The notes under the pieces are model-generated. The model saw only the letters and a list, made by a program, of their open reading frames with translations, had not been told where the DNA came from and did no database searches. From positions 1-14,715 of the forward strand of contig CALKYG010000158.1 of assembly GCA_938003575.1 (NCBI GenBank): 14,715 bases of DNA, in the 5' to 3' direction. The position numbers and the translations under genes are program-made. The DNA is from an uncultured Alphaproteobacteria bacterium. Its GTDB lineage: Bacteria; Pseudomonadota; Alphaproteobacteria; Caulobacterales; Parvularculaceae. Of this stretch, positions 6,453-13,227 are shown piece after piece. Numbering within the stretch: the first letter of the stretch is position 1; each line of letters begins with the position of its first letter.

Positions 6453-7963
6453 ATCCTGTTTTTCGCATCGCCTGGCGGGAGTACAAGCAATATGTGCTCT
6501 CCCGCGGCTTCCTGATTTTTCTCGTCTCATTCCCGCTATTGATCGGTCTCGGCGGCGCAGCGATGGGCCTGCTCGAGAAGTCTAAGCCGGTACGCCACTT
6601 TGTCGTTTTCGACGAGGCGGGCGGCTACGCCGATGCAATCGATCGCGAGATCAGGGAGCGAGGCGAGTACGCCGTGGTCTCCGCGTGGGACGCCTATGCG
6701 GAAATCGCGCTCGACAAGTCGAAGCTGAGACCCGAAGATCTGCCCTACCCGTTTGCGCCCGACGCGCTGACGCAGGCTCGGCAGGACGCTTTTTTTGCGG
6801 CCGGCGGCGTCGACGCCGCGAAGGCGACAGCGGCCGGCTACCTGAAGAAGGGCTTTCCGGCCTTTGCGGCGCCGAAGGAGCAGATCAGGCGTCTTGAACT
6901 GTCTGAGGACGTGCGGCGCGCCGCCGGGCTCGATGAAGCGGCCTCTTTGTTGCGTCCCTACCTTGTCGGACAACGGCCCTATCCCGGCGCTGGCGGCGGC
7001 TTGTTCGCCGCCGTTCTCATCCCTTCGGGCTACACCGGCGGCGAAGACGGCGAGGAAGCGCAGTTCTGGAGCAACAATCTCACGGATCCGTCGCTGGAGA
7101 TTGCCGTTTCGCGTGCGCTTTCTTCGACTGCGCGCCGCGAATTGTCGGCCAGCTTCGGTCTGACGCCAGAACAGCTCGACGCGCTCGCGGAAGTCGATGC
7201 GCCGGTAAAGGCCTACAGGCCGGACAAGGTGGAGGGCGGAGGCGAACTGGAAGACTCTGACCGGTTTCGGTCCGCCGTCATTCCTGCAGCGATGACCTAT
7301 ATGCTTCTCGTCGTCGTCTTCGGCGTCGGCAATCTTCTCCTGACCAACACAATCGAGGAGCGATCGAACAAGATCATCGAGATTCTATTGTCTTCTGTGA
7401 CGGCGAACCAGCTGATGCTCGGCAAGCTGATCGGAATCGCCGCAGTCGGGCTCACCATGCCGACGGTTTTCGGGCTCGGCGGGCTTGCGCTGGCGCTAAC
7501 AGGCGGCGGCGGCGACATGATCGAAACGCTTGCCGACGTTCTCTTCAATTCTTGGTTCCTGCCGATCTACCTTTTCTATTTCTTATGCGCCTATGCGATT
7601 TTTGCGATGATATTCCTTGCAATCGGCGCCGTTTCAAATTCCCTGCAGGACGCCCAGAGCTATCTGGGTCCGGTGATGCTGATCGTCTTTGCGCCTCTGC
7701 CCTTCATGCTGATGGTCTTCCAGAACCCGAACGGACTTGTCGCCTCGATCCTTACCTGGATTCCGATTTATACGCCGTACGCCGTCATGATGCGCGTCGC
7801 CGCCGATCCGCCGATCCTGGAAATCGTGGGCGCCACCTGCCTCATGCTCGCTTTTGCAATCGTCCTCGCCCGCTTCATGGGCAGGATCTTCCGCGCGGCC
7901 ATCCTTCAATCCGCGCCGCCGAAGGCGAAAGACCTCCTCAAACTGGCGAGGAGCGGCGGCTAG
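6449..7963 (+). CDS. ABC-2 type exporter permease, NatB type
   Basis: This 504-residue inner-membrane permease pairs with the ATPase before it. After a short cytosolic start with the family's 'AWREYKQYVLSRGF' (8-21), one helix (about 19-42) leads into an extracytoplasmic domain of about 230 residues. Five or so helices fill the C-terminal half from residue about 275. NTIEERSNKIIEILLSSV after the second helix is the conserved ABC-2 coupling segment. The start codon is TTG at 6449-6451, overlapping the ATPase stop TGA (6450-6452). No ATG fits, since the family N-terminus begins at once. The stop TAG shares a CTAG with the stop of the convergent zinc-finger gene. The substrate is unknown; Na+, peptide or drug export have been described in this family. 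Confidence 0.9.
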   Translation: MNPVFRIAWREYKQYVLSRGFLIFLVSFPLLIGLGGAAMGLLEKSKPVRHFVVFDEAGGYADAIDREIRERGEYAVVSAWDAYAEIALDKSKLRPEDLPYPFAPDALTQARQDAFFAAGGVDAAKATAAGYLKKGFPAFAAPKEQIRRLELSEDVRRAAGLDEAASLLRPYLVGQRPYPGAGGGLFAAVLIPSGYTGGEDGEEAQFWSNNLTDPSLEIAVSRALSSTARRELSASFGLTPEQLDALAEVDAPVKAYRPDKVEGGGELEDSDRFRSAVIPAAMTYMLLVVVFGVGNLLLTNTIEERSNKIIEILLSSVTANQLMLGKLIGIAAVGLTMPTVFGLGGLALALTGGGGDMIETLADVLFNSWFLPIYLFYFLCAYAIFAMIFLAIGAVSNSLQDAQSYLGPVMLIVFAPLPFMLMVFQNPNGLVASILTWIPIYTPYAVMMRVAADPPILEIVGATCLMLAFAIVLARFMGRIFRAAILQSAPPKAKDLLKLARSGG

Positions 7964-8166
7964 CGCTTTGACTTTTCCGGGTCGTAGACGAATTTGCGGT
8001 CGCAATATCCGCATTCGGCTTCGCCGTCGTCCAGCGAATACCAGACCATCGGATGGCCGAGGGCGCCGCCGCCCCCGTCGCAAGCGACGCGGCGCTTGTC
8101 GACATAAACGACATCGGGTTCAGGCGCTTTCGAGGTCGGATTGGTCATATTGTCGTCCGGGGTCAT
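7960..8166 (-). CDS. CHCC zinc-finger protein (NDUFS6-like)
   Basis: This is a 68-residue protein. Residues 29-55 hold the zf-CHCC pattern C29-x8-H38-x13-C52-x2-C55 in the contexts 'ACDGGGGALGHPMVW' and 'ECGYCDRKFVY', which bind one zinc. The same fold occurs in mitochondrial complex I subunit NDUFS6, and alphaproteobacterial complex I carries a homologue. A role at NADH:quinone oxidoreductase is therefore plausible, though no complex I genes are nearby. The first 25 residues are polar and probably flexible. The start at 8166 is the longer of two ATGs; the ATG at 8148 would remove six residues, and neither has a clear ribosome site. It is convergent with the exporter permease and divergent from the next ABC ATPase. 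Confidence 0.85.
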   Translation of the reverse strand: MTPDDNMTNPTSKAPEPDVVYVDKRRVACDGGGGALGHPMVWYSLDDGEAECGYCDRKFVYDPEKSKR

Positions 8167-8237
8167 GATTTCGGCAAAGCCATTTCCGATTCGCGTCGGA
8201 CTAAGTCAAGGGTGAGCAAATCTGTTGCAGCGGGCGG

Positions 8238-8268
8238 TTGACCGGGCTCGCAGGCGACATGGTATCTT
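8238..8268 (+). promoter_or_regulatory. Candidate promoter for the YadG-type ATPase
   Basis: TTGACC (8238-8243, five of six matches to the -35 consensus) is followed after 18-19 bases by GTATCT/TATCTT (8262-8268). Transcription would start near 8275 and the ATG is at 8293. GGGAG sits six bases before the ATG. The 126-base divergent spacer also holds one GANTC site (GATTC, 8188-8192). The match is moderate. Confidence 0.35.
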
Positions 8269-8292
8269 TGCGCCGAAAACGCTGGGAGCTCC

Positions 8293-9288
8293 ATGCCGAA
8301 CAGAGAAGCCGCCATCTGCGCGCGCGGATTGCGCAAGGTTTATGCGGCGACAAAAAAATCCCCCGCAAAGGAGGCCTTGAAAGGTCTCGACCTCGACATC
8401 CCCGTCGGCTCGATCTTCGGCCTGTTGGGGCCGAACGGCGCAGGCAAATCGACGTTCATCAACATCCTCGCGGGCCTCGTCACCAAGACAGCCGGCAATG
8501 TCCGCGTCTGGGGATTCGACATCGACCGGAACCCGCGCCAGGCGCGCGCGTCGATCGGCGTCGTCCCTCAGGAGATCAACATGGATGTCTTTTTCACGCC
8601 GAAAGAGGCGCTCGACATCCAGGCAGGTCTTTACGGCGTCCCGAAATCAGAACGCCGGACGATAGAGATACTCTCTGCGCTCGGCCTGGAGGACAAGGCG
8701 AACGCCTATGTCAGAATGCTGTCGGGCGGCATGAAGCGGCGCCTTCTCGTCGCCAAGGCGATGGTGCATGCGCCGCCGATCCTCATTCTCGACGAGCCGA
8801 CGGCAGGGGTCGACATTGAGCTGAGAAAGCAGCTTTGGGATTACGTGGCGGATCTGCACGCCGGAGGCGTCACGATCGTCCTGACAACGCATTATCTGGA
8901 GGAAGCGCAGGAGCTCTGCGACCAGATCGCGATCATCCATCAAGGCGAGGTCGTCGCTTGCGAACCGACGCCGAAACTGCTGTCGACATTCGACTCGAAG
9001 ACATTGCTGGTGACCCCGGCGGAGACTCTTACCGCGGCGCCGAGGCTTGATCCCTTCTCGGCTGACCTGAGGAGCGACGGAAAGATCGCGATCCCCTACC
9101 AGCCGAGCATGTGCGACGTTTCGTCGATCATTGAGCGCCTGCAGGAGGCGGGCGTAAGGATCAAGGACCTAACGACGGTCGAGGCCGATCTTGAAGACGT
9201 CTTCCTCGAGTTAACCTACAACAGCGACCGCATGCGCTCGGGCAATGGGACCCAGCGCGCCCCCGCCGGCACGTCAAAGGAGGCGTGA
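8293..9288 (+). CDS. ABC transporter ATP-binding protein, YadG type, no adjacent permease
   Basis: This is a 331-residue ATPase with Walker A GPNGAGKST (46-54), Q-loop glutamine Q93 in VVPQE, signature LSGGMKRR (143-150), Walker B LILILDEP (162-169) and H-loop H200. The AAICARGLRKVY start and the TTHYLEEAQELCDQIAII segment (198-215) are typical of YadG, the ATPase of the ABC-2 exporter YadGH. In E. coli yadH lies beside yadG, but no permease follows here: the next gene is an acyltransferase on the other strand. The last 73 bases overlap that gene tail to tail. Residues from about 311 on are a polar tail beyond the normal family end. The start is supported by GGGAG six bases upstream. Its partner permease must be elsewhere, or it serves another ABC-2 permease such as the exporter two genes upstream. 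Confidence 0.88.
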   Translation: MPNREAAICARGLRKVYAATKKSPAKEALKGLDLDIPVGSIFGLLGPNGAGKSTFINILAGLVTKTAGNVRVWGFDIDRNPRQARASIGVVPQEINMDVFFTPKEALDIQAGLYGVPKSERRTIEILSALGLEDKANAYVRMLSGGMKRRLLVAKAMVHAPPILILDEPTAGVDIELRKQLWDYVADLHAGGVTIVLTTHYLEEAQELCDQIAIIHQGEVVACEPTPKLLSTFDSKTLLVTPAETLTAAPRLDPFSADLRSDGKIAIPYQPSMCDVSSIIERLQEAGVRIKDLTTVEADLEDVFLELTYNSDRMRSGNGTQRAPAGTSKEA

Positions 9289-10118
9289 TCGCGCAGCGCT
9301 TTCGTCACCTCGACGGGATCGCCCTCAAGGTCCAGGGGAGGAATCAAATGGCCGAATTTGATGTCGAAACGCTTGCCCCGTTTGTTCAGCAGCTCATTGA
9401 AGAGGGTTATGTCCCTCAGTTCCGTGTTGAGCTTCCAGAACCAATAATAGAGCCATGAATTTCTGGCCGTAATATGCGCTGGAACGATAGGGCAATCGTA
9501 TTTGCGGGCCAGAATTGCGACCGATGTCAGCCATTCGCGTTCGACGAGCCTCCTGTTCTCGTCCATGTAAGCGAGCCGTCCGGATGGAAACAGCACGACG
9601 CAGCGCTCGTCGCTGAAGGCTTTTTTCGTCTCAAATAGCGTTTCCCGGCTTCTTCGCCGCGTTCTTTTCTCCATCACCCATTCGACCGGAATGACAAGGT
9701 CGGCGAGGCGAGGCGCAACGCGTATCGCGTCGCGATTGGCGAAGAAGCAAAGGTCAGGCCTCTTGTCTTTCAGGGCGTCATACATCGCAACGCCGTCGGC
9801 GATTCCGGTCGGATGAACGGAGGCGATGATGACCCGACCGGCCGCCGGCACAAGCTCAAGTCCCTCCGTGCGAACGTCGATCGAAAGGATGCTGCTCACA
9901 AAGGCCATGGCGTCACGACCTGGAAGGCCGGCGATCGCGTCCGCCATCCTTTTCGCCTTGGGTTCCTTCAGCAGCGGATAAAGAACGGCGCGGTAGATTG
10001 GCCATAGCGGCGACTGGATGAGATTCCGTGCACGCTCTTCGATGAGGATGTCGACCATATGCTTGCCGAGCGCGAGCGCCTCGACATCCGAAGGATCTCT
10101 CTCCGCCGCAATGGTCAT
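9216..10118 (-). CDS. Lysophospholipid acyltransferase-like protein (PlsC/hemolysin-like)
   Basis: This is a protein of 300 residues from the ATG at 10118. It has acyltransferase motif I in the variant form HPTGIADG (H102, D108: H-x5-D rather than the PlsC H-x4-D). A motif III counterpart is FPSGRLA (178-184, Ser where PlsC has Glu) and a motif IV counterpart is PIVPAHI (210-216). These variants fit the broader glycerolipid or hemolysin-like acyltransferase group better than classical 1-acylglycerol-3-phosphate acyltransferase, so the acceptor is uncertain. No convincing transmembrane helix is seen, suggesting peripheral membrane binding. The frame is open to an ATG at 10151, which adds 11 residues but has no ribosome site. 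At 10118 a purine-rich GGACGGA precedes the ATG. The 3' end overlaps the convergent ABC ATPase by 73 bases. Confidence 0.8.
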   Translation of the reverse strand: MTIAAERDPSDVEALALGKHMVDILIEERARNLIQSPLWPIYRAVLYPLLKEPKAKRMADAIAGLPGRDAMAFVSSILSIDVRTEGLELVPAAGRVIIASVHPTGIADGVAMYDALKDKRPDLCFFANRDAIRVAPRLADLVIPVEWVMEKRTRRRSRETLFETKKAFSDERCVVLFPSGRLAYMDENRRLVEREWLTSVAILARKYDCPIVPAHITARNSWLYYWFWKLNTELRDITLFNELLNKRGKRFDIKFGHLIPPLDLEGDPVEVTKALRDHASFDVPAGARWVPLPERMRSLL

Positions 10119-10199
10119 TGATCCGTCCGCCGCCTGTATTCGCCCGACCATGACGCAAGCCGGGGGGGGCGGACAATGCGTCGCCCTCTCCCAGACGGA

Positions 10200-10227
10200 A
10201 ACGCGCCCGGTGCGGGCCGGGCGCGTT
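10200..10227 (-). terminator. Hairpin terminator after sulP
   Basis: A perfect 11-base-pair GC-rich stem (10200-10210 with 10217-10227) encloses a six-base loop. It lies 23 bases beyond the sulP stop. On the minus strand it is preceded by AATAAGG and followed by TTTCC, so the uridine tract is short and termination may be partial. It separates the arsR-can-sulP unit from the acyltransferase gene on the same strand. Confidence 0.65.
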
Positions 10228-10249
10228 CCTTATTCAGGCTAGGGGCGGA

Positions 10250-11980
10250 TCAGGCCTTGAGCCGGAACCAGGCGCCCGTCGCCGAGGGACCGGCGGACGG
10301 CTGCTCTGCGCGCGTATCGATGGGCGCCTCGGCGACCCCGACGGCCTTGCGAAGGGCGGCGAGGCGCGTCGGGTAATGTTCCTTCTCATCCGGAAGGTGG
10401 GCGTCGGCGCCGAGCGCCGCGAGGGTCGCCGCCACTTTCCCGTTCATGCCGGTCACAAAGACTTTCCGCCCGGCCTGCCGCGCATCCATCGCAATCGTAT
10501 CAATCGCACGTGCGGCGGACAGATCGATCGTCGGCACACGGCTGAAATCGAGCACGATTGACGCCATGCCGTCCTTCGCCTTTTCGCGGATATGGTGTCC
10601 GAGATCAGCGGCGGCGCCGAAACTCAACGGCCCGCCTGCGAAATCGAACAAGGCGACTTTGCCGTTGGCGCGGTCGAGCAGCTGACGCTCTTCGGGCGAG
10701 AAGGCCGATTTGTCGCCGTCGCGCAGGGCGGCGATCTGGATGTCGGCAATCTGCTTGACGAAGGCGAGAGCGGCCAGAACGACGCCGACAGCCACCGCGG
10801 TGATGAGATCGACGAAGACCGTGAGGCCGAGCACGAGCGCCATCAACACGAGGTCCCAGCGCGGACCCTTATGGGCGCGGCGAATATAGGCCCAGTCGAT
10901 AATGTCATAGCCAACCTTCACCAGAATGCCCGCGAGGACCGCATGCGGGATCTTCTCGGCAAGCGGCGCCAGCGAGACGACGACGCCGAACAGCAAAAGC
11001 GCATGCGTCATGCCGGAAAGGCGCGTGCCGCCGCCCGAACGAATATTGACGACCGTTCGCATCGTCGCGCCGGCGCCGGGAATGGCGCCGAACAGCCCGG
11101 CGACGGTGTTCCCTACGCCCTGTCCGACGAGCTCAATATTCGACTTGTGGCGAGTGCCGGTCATGTTGTCCGCGACAAGCGAGGTCAACAAGCTGTCGAT
11201 CGATCCGAGAACCGCAAGAATGATCGCAGCTTCAAGTACGACCGGCAGCGTTTCGGCGGTGAACGAGGGAAGCCCAAAAGCGGGGAACCCGGTTGGAATG
11301 TCACCGAGAACCGGCGCGCCGGGAACGGCGAGGCTGACCAGCGTCCCGATGACGAGCGCGGCGAGCGCGCCCGGCACGATCTTGCCCCAGCGCTTCGGCC
11401 ACAAGAAAACGGTCGCGAGCGCAATCGCCCCGACGAGAACGGCGGCGAAAACCGGGTCGGCGACCGATCCGGGTATGGCCGCAAGGGCGGGAATGGTGCC
11501 GCCGCCCTCCGGTTCATGACCGAACAGGCGTGAGACCTGCAGAGCGATGATGATGACGCCGATTCCGCTCATGAATCCGGAAACAACCGGGTACGGAACA
11601 AGCCGAATGTAATCGCCGAGCCGGAAGACGCCCATAACGATCTGGAGAAGGCCCGCAAGAACGACTGCGGCGAATACGAGCTTTGGATCGCCCGACAGCG
11701 ACGCGAAGACGCCTGCGAAGACGACGACCATCGGCCCCGTAGGTCCCGAAACCTGCGCTCCCGTTCCTCCAAAAAGAGCCGCGAAGAATCCGACAAAAAT
11801 CGCGCCCCAAAGTCCGGCGATCGGACCTGCTCCCGACGCTTCGCCGAACGCCAGCGCCAAGGGCAATGCGACGACGCCGGCGGTGACGCCGCCAAGGAGA
11901 TCGCCCCGCAGGTTTCCGAAATCGAACCATCCACTGATCAACCCGCGTTCACCCGCGGCATTCGAGCGTGCAATACTCAT
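10250..11980 (-). CDS. SulP-family anion transporter with STAS domain, probable bicarbonate carrier
   Basis: This is a 576-residue SLC26/SulP transporter. The membrane domain (about 25-415) carries the conserved 'QVSGPTGPMVVV' near residue 76-87, 'GSIDSLLTSLVADNMTG' (259-275) and IPGAGATMRTVVNIRSGG (300-317). A cytosolic STAS domain follows at about 438-548, with the VPTIDLSAARAIDTI loop and helix (482-496). SulP proteins move sulfate, bicarbonate, dicarboxylates or other anions. The partner gene 21 bases upstream encodes a carbonic anhydrase, and natural fusions of SulP with carbonic anhydrase are known, so bicarbonate is the best guess. Its start has GGAG ten bases upstream. The last 25 residues are a Pro/Ala-rich tail. 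A hairpin terminator follows the stop. Family is certain; substrate is inferred from context. Confidence 0.92.
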   Translation of the reverse strand: MSIARSNAAGERGLISGWFDFGNLRGDLLGGVTAGVVALPLALAFGEASGAGPIAGLWGAIFVGFFAALFGGTGAQVSGPTGPMVVVFAGVFASLSGDPKLVFAAVVLAGLLQIVMGVFRLGDYIRLVPYPVVSGFMSGIGVIIIALQVSRLFGHEPEGGGTIPALAAIPGSVADPVFAAVLVGAIALATVFLWPKRWGKIVPGALAALVIGTLVSLAVPGAPVLGDIPTGFPAFGLPSFTAETLPVVLEAAIILAVLGSIDSLLTSLVADNMTGTRHKSNIELVGQGVGNTVAGLFGAIPGAGATMRTVVNIRSGGGTRLSGMTHALLLFGVVVSLAPLAEKIPHAVLAGILVKVGYDIIDWAYIRRAHKGPRWDLVLMALVLGLTVFVDLITAVAVGVVLAALAFVKQIADIQIAALRDGDKSAFSPEERQLLDRANGKVALFDFAGGPLSFGAAADLGHHIREKAKDGMASIVLDFSRVPTIDLSAARAIDTIAMDARQAGRKVFVTGMNGKVAATLAALGADAHLPDEKEHYPTRLAALRKAVGVAEAPIDTRAEQPSAGPSATGAWFRLKA

Positions 11981-12001
11981 CTAAAGCTCCGTATTCCAAT
12001 C

Positions 12002-12679
12002 TTACTGGGCGCGCGTCTGATTGTGATGGGCGTGGAGCGCCATTCCGACGGGCTTTTGATAATGCTCGGCGACTGGGATGAACGCATTCGCCCGCTCGTC
12101 GTAAGCGAGAACTTCTCCTGACCGAATATCATAGACCCAGCCGTGCAATTCGGTCTCGCCGGCCGCCAGCTGCAGCGCGACATAAGGATGTGTTTTCAGG
12201 TGCGCCAGCTGCAACAGCACGTTTTCCCGAATTAGCATGTCCAGCTTGTCCTTATCGTCGAGCGCCGCGCCCTTGCGCTTCGTCACCAGCGCAGCGGCGC
12301 GGGCGAACCCGAGCCACTCCTTGACGTGAGGAAAATCATCAAGACCATCGGGGTTCATCGCCCCCTTCATCGCTCCGCATTCCGAGTGTCCGCAGACGAT
12401 GATGTGCGGGACCTTGAGTGCGCCGACCGCAAACTCGATTGACGCTGTCATGGCGCCCGTATTGTTCGTGTGCGGCGGAACGATGTTGCCGGCGTTGCGG
12501 CAGATGAAGAGTTCGCCCGGCTGCGTCTGCGTCAGCAAATTGGGGTCGATACGGCTGTCGGAGCAGGTGATGAACAGCGCTTCGGGCGACTGGCCGTCAG
12601 CGAGTTTGGCGAAAAGGTCGCGTCGCTCTTCATAGGCTTCCTGTTGGAATTTCACGACGCCGGCGGCGATCTTGTCCAT
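12002..12679 (-). CDS. can: Beta-class carbonic anhydrase
   Basis: This 225-residue zinc enzyme interconverts CO2 and bicarbonate. Zinc ligands are C39 (in ITCSDSRIDP), H98 and C101 (in GHSECGA). The Asp41-Arg43 dyad that gates the fourth zinc position lies in the CxDxR motif. LFICRNAGNIVPP (58-69) and the long C-terminal 'LHGWVYDIRSGEV' strand (178-190) are standard for the family. The start is fixed by a strong AAGGAGAA seven bases before the ATG at 12679. The frame is open to 12838, but that extra part overlaps arsR out of frame and is low-complexity. No signal peptide is seen, so it is cytosolic. Between arsR (25-base gap) and sulP (21-base gap), it would trap or release bicarbonate moved by the transporter. 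Confidence 0.95.
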   Translation of the reverse strand: MDKIAAGVVKFQQEAYEERRDLFAKLADGQSPEALFITCSDSRIDPNLLTQTQPGELFICRNAGNIVPPHTNNTGAMTASIEFAVGALKVPHIIVCGHSECGAMKGAMNPDGLDDFPHVKEWLGFARAAALVTKRKGAALDDKDKLDMLIRENVLLQLAHLKTHPYVALQLAAGETELHGWVYDIRSGEVLAYDERANAFIPVAEHYQKPVGMALHAHHNQTRAQ

Positions 12680-12704
12680 GCGGGTTCTCCTTTTAAGGCG
12701 GGGG

Positions 12705-13076
12705 CTAATTTGCGGTTTCGGCTTTTTCCGCGCGCCAGATCTTCTTGGCGGCTTCAATGACTTTTTGGGCGGCGATATCGGCCTCGGCGCGGTGTTCGAT
12801 GAATTTGACGCCGTCCAGCAGCCATACGGCGAGTTCACGCTCGGCGAGGCTGTAATGATGGTGGCGGCCGTCGCGGCGCTCCTCGACGAGACGTTGCGCC
12901 TTGAGAAGCGACAGATGCTGCGAAATCCGGGTAGCGGGAACGTCGAGGCGTTCGGACAGTGCGGTCACATCGAGGGCGCCGCCCTTCAACTCCTCAATGA
13001 TGCGGACCCGGTCCGGGTGCGCGATCGCTTTAAGGAGGGCGGAAAGCTCACGTGCGAGAAGAGTTCGGCCCGGCAT
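12705..13076 (-). CDS. ArsR-family winged-helix regulator without cysteines
   Basis: This is a 123-residue protein. The family pattern is clear: 'LLKAIAHPDRVRIIEEL' (14-30), helix-turn-helix with 'LSERLDVPATRISQHLSLLKAQRLV' (40-64), then the beta wing ERRDGRHHHYSL (66-77). It has no cysteine at all, so the usual ArsR/SmtB alpha-3 Cys metal site and the dithiol sites of sulfide or persulfide sensors are absent. His residues (H20, H54, H72-H74, H95) could still bind metal, or the ligand is non-metal. AGAGGT stands six bases before the ATG. It is the first gene of the arsR-can-sulP unit and presumably represses it. The C-terminal 35 residues form a charged helix that may extend the dimer interface. 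The signal sensed is unknown. Confidence 0.88.
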   Translation of the reverse strand: MPGRTLLARELSALLKAIAHPDRVRIIEELKGGALDVTALSERLDVPATRISQHLSLLKAQRLVEERRDGRHHHYSLAERELAVWLLDGVKFIEHRAEADIAAQKVIEAAKKIWRAEKAETAN

Positions 13077-13091
13077 CGATGACCTCTATGA

Positions 13092-13131
13092 ATTCAAACT
13101 TGCAAAGCTGCATATATGCGAACTTTTGAAT
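13092..13131 (-). promoter_or_regulatory. Inverted ATTCAAA arms flanking a 10-base palindrome, candidate operator
   Basis: ATTCAAA (13092-13098) and its inverse TTTGAAT (13125-13131) enclose a perfect palindrome GCATATATGC (13110-13119). The palindrome is three bases off the centre of the arms. The block ends 16 bases before the arsR start, where a repressor would block transcription or initiation. Assignment as an operator is inference. Confidence 0.4.
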
Positions 13132-13152
13132 AGGTTGGATCGCATAAGGCTT

Positions 13153-13177
13153 ATTTCAAGAGCGTTCCGCTTGAAAT
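13153..13177 (-). promoter_or_regulatory. Inverted repeat ATTTCAAG-N9-CTTGAAAT, candidate operator and -35 region
   Basis: This is a perfect 8-base inverted repeat with a 9-base spacer, in the 151-base gap between rph and arsR. Read on the minus strand, the downstream arm contains TTGAAA, usable as a -35; no good -10 stands 17 bases on (AACCTA). The arms are AT-rich and no T-run follows, so it looks more like a protein-binding site than a terminator for rph. Its TTCAA core also occurs in the neighbouring repeat. Confidence 0.45.
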
Positions 13178-13227
13178 GACCTATTGTTCCGCTTCCGTAA
13201 CAGTCTTTTCTTTGCCTGCAGTTCCGG

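Noticed and set aside
10592-11533. 313-codon open frame on the + strand, antisense to sulP
   Set aside because: It reads as charged low-complexity sequence, while the minus strand gives a complete SulP transporter.
12680-12838. 53-residue N-terminal extension of the carbonic anhydrase
   Set aside because: It overlaps the end of arsR out of frame, and a strong ribosome site marks the ATG at 12679.
13153-13177. Inverted repeat as a rho-independent terminator for rph
   Set aside because: The stem is AT-rich and is not followed by a T-run on the minus strand; it fits a regulator-binding site better.
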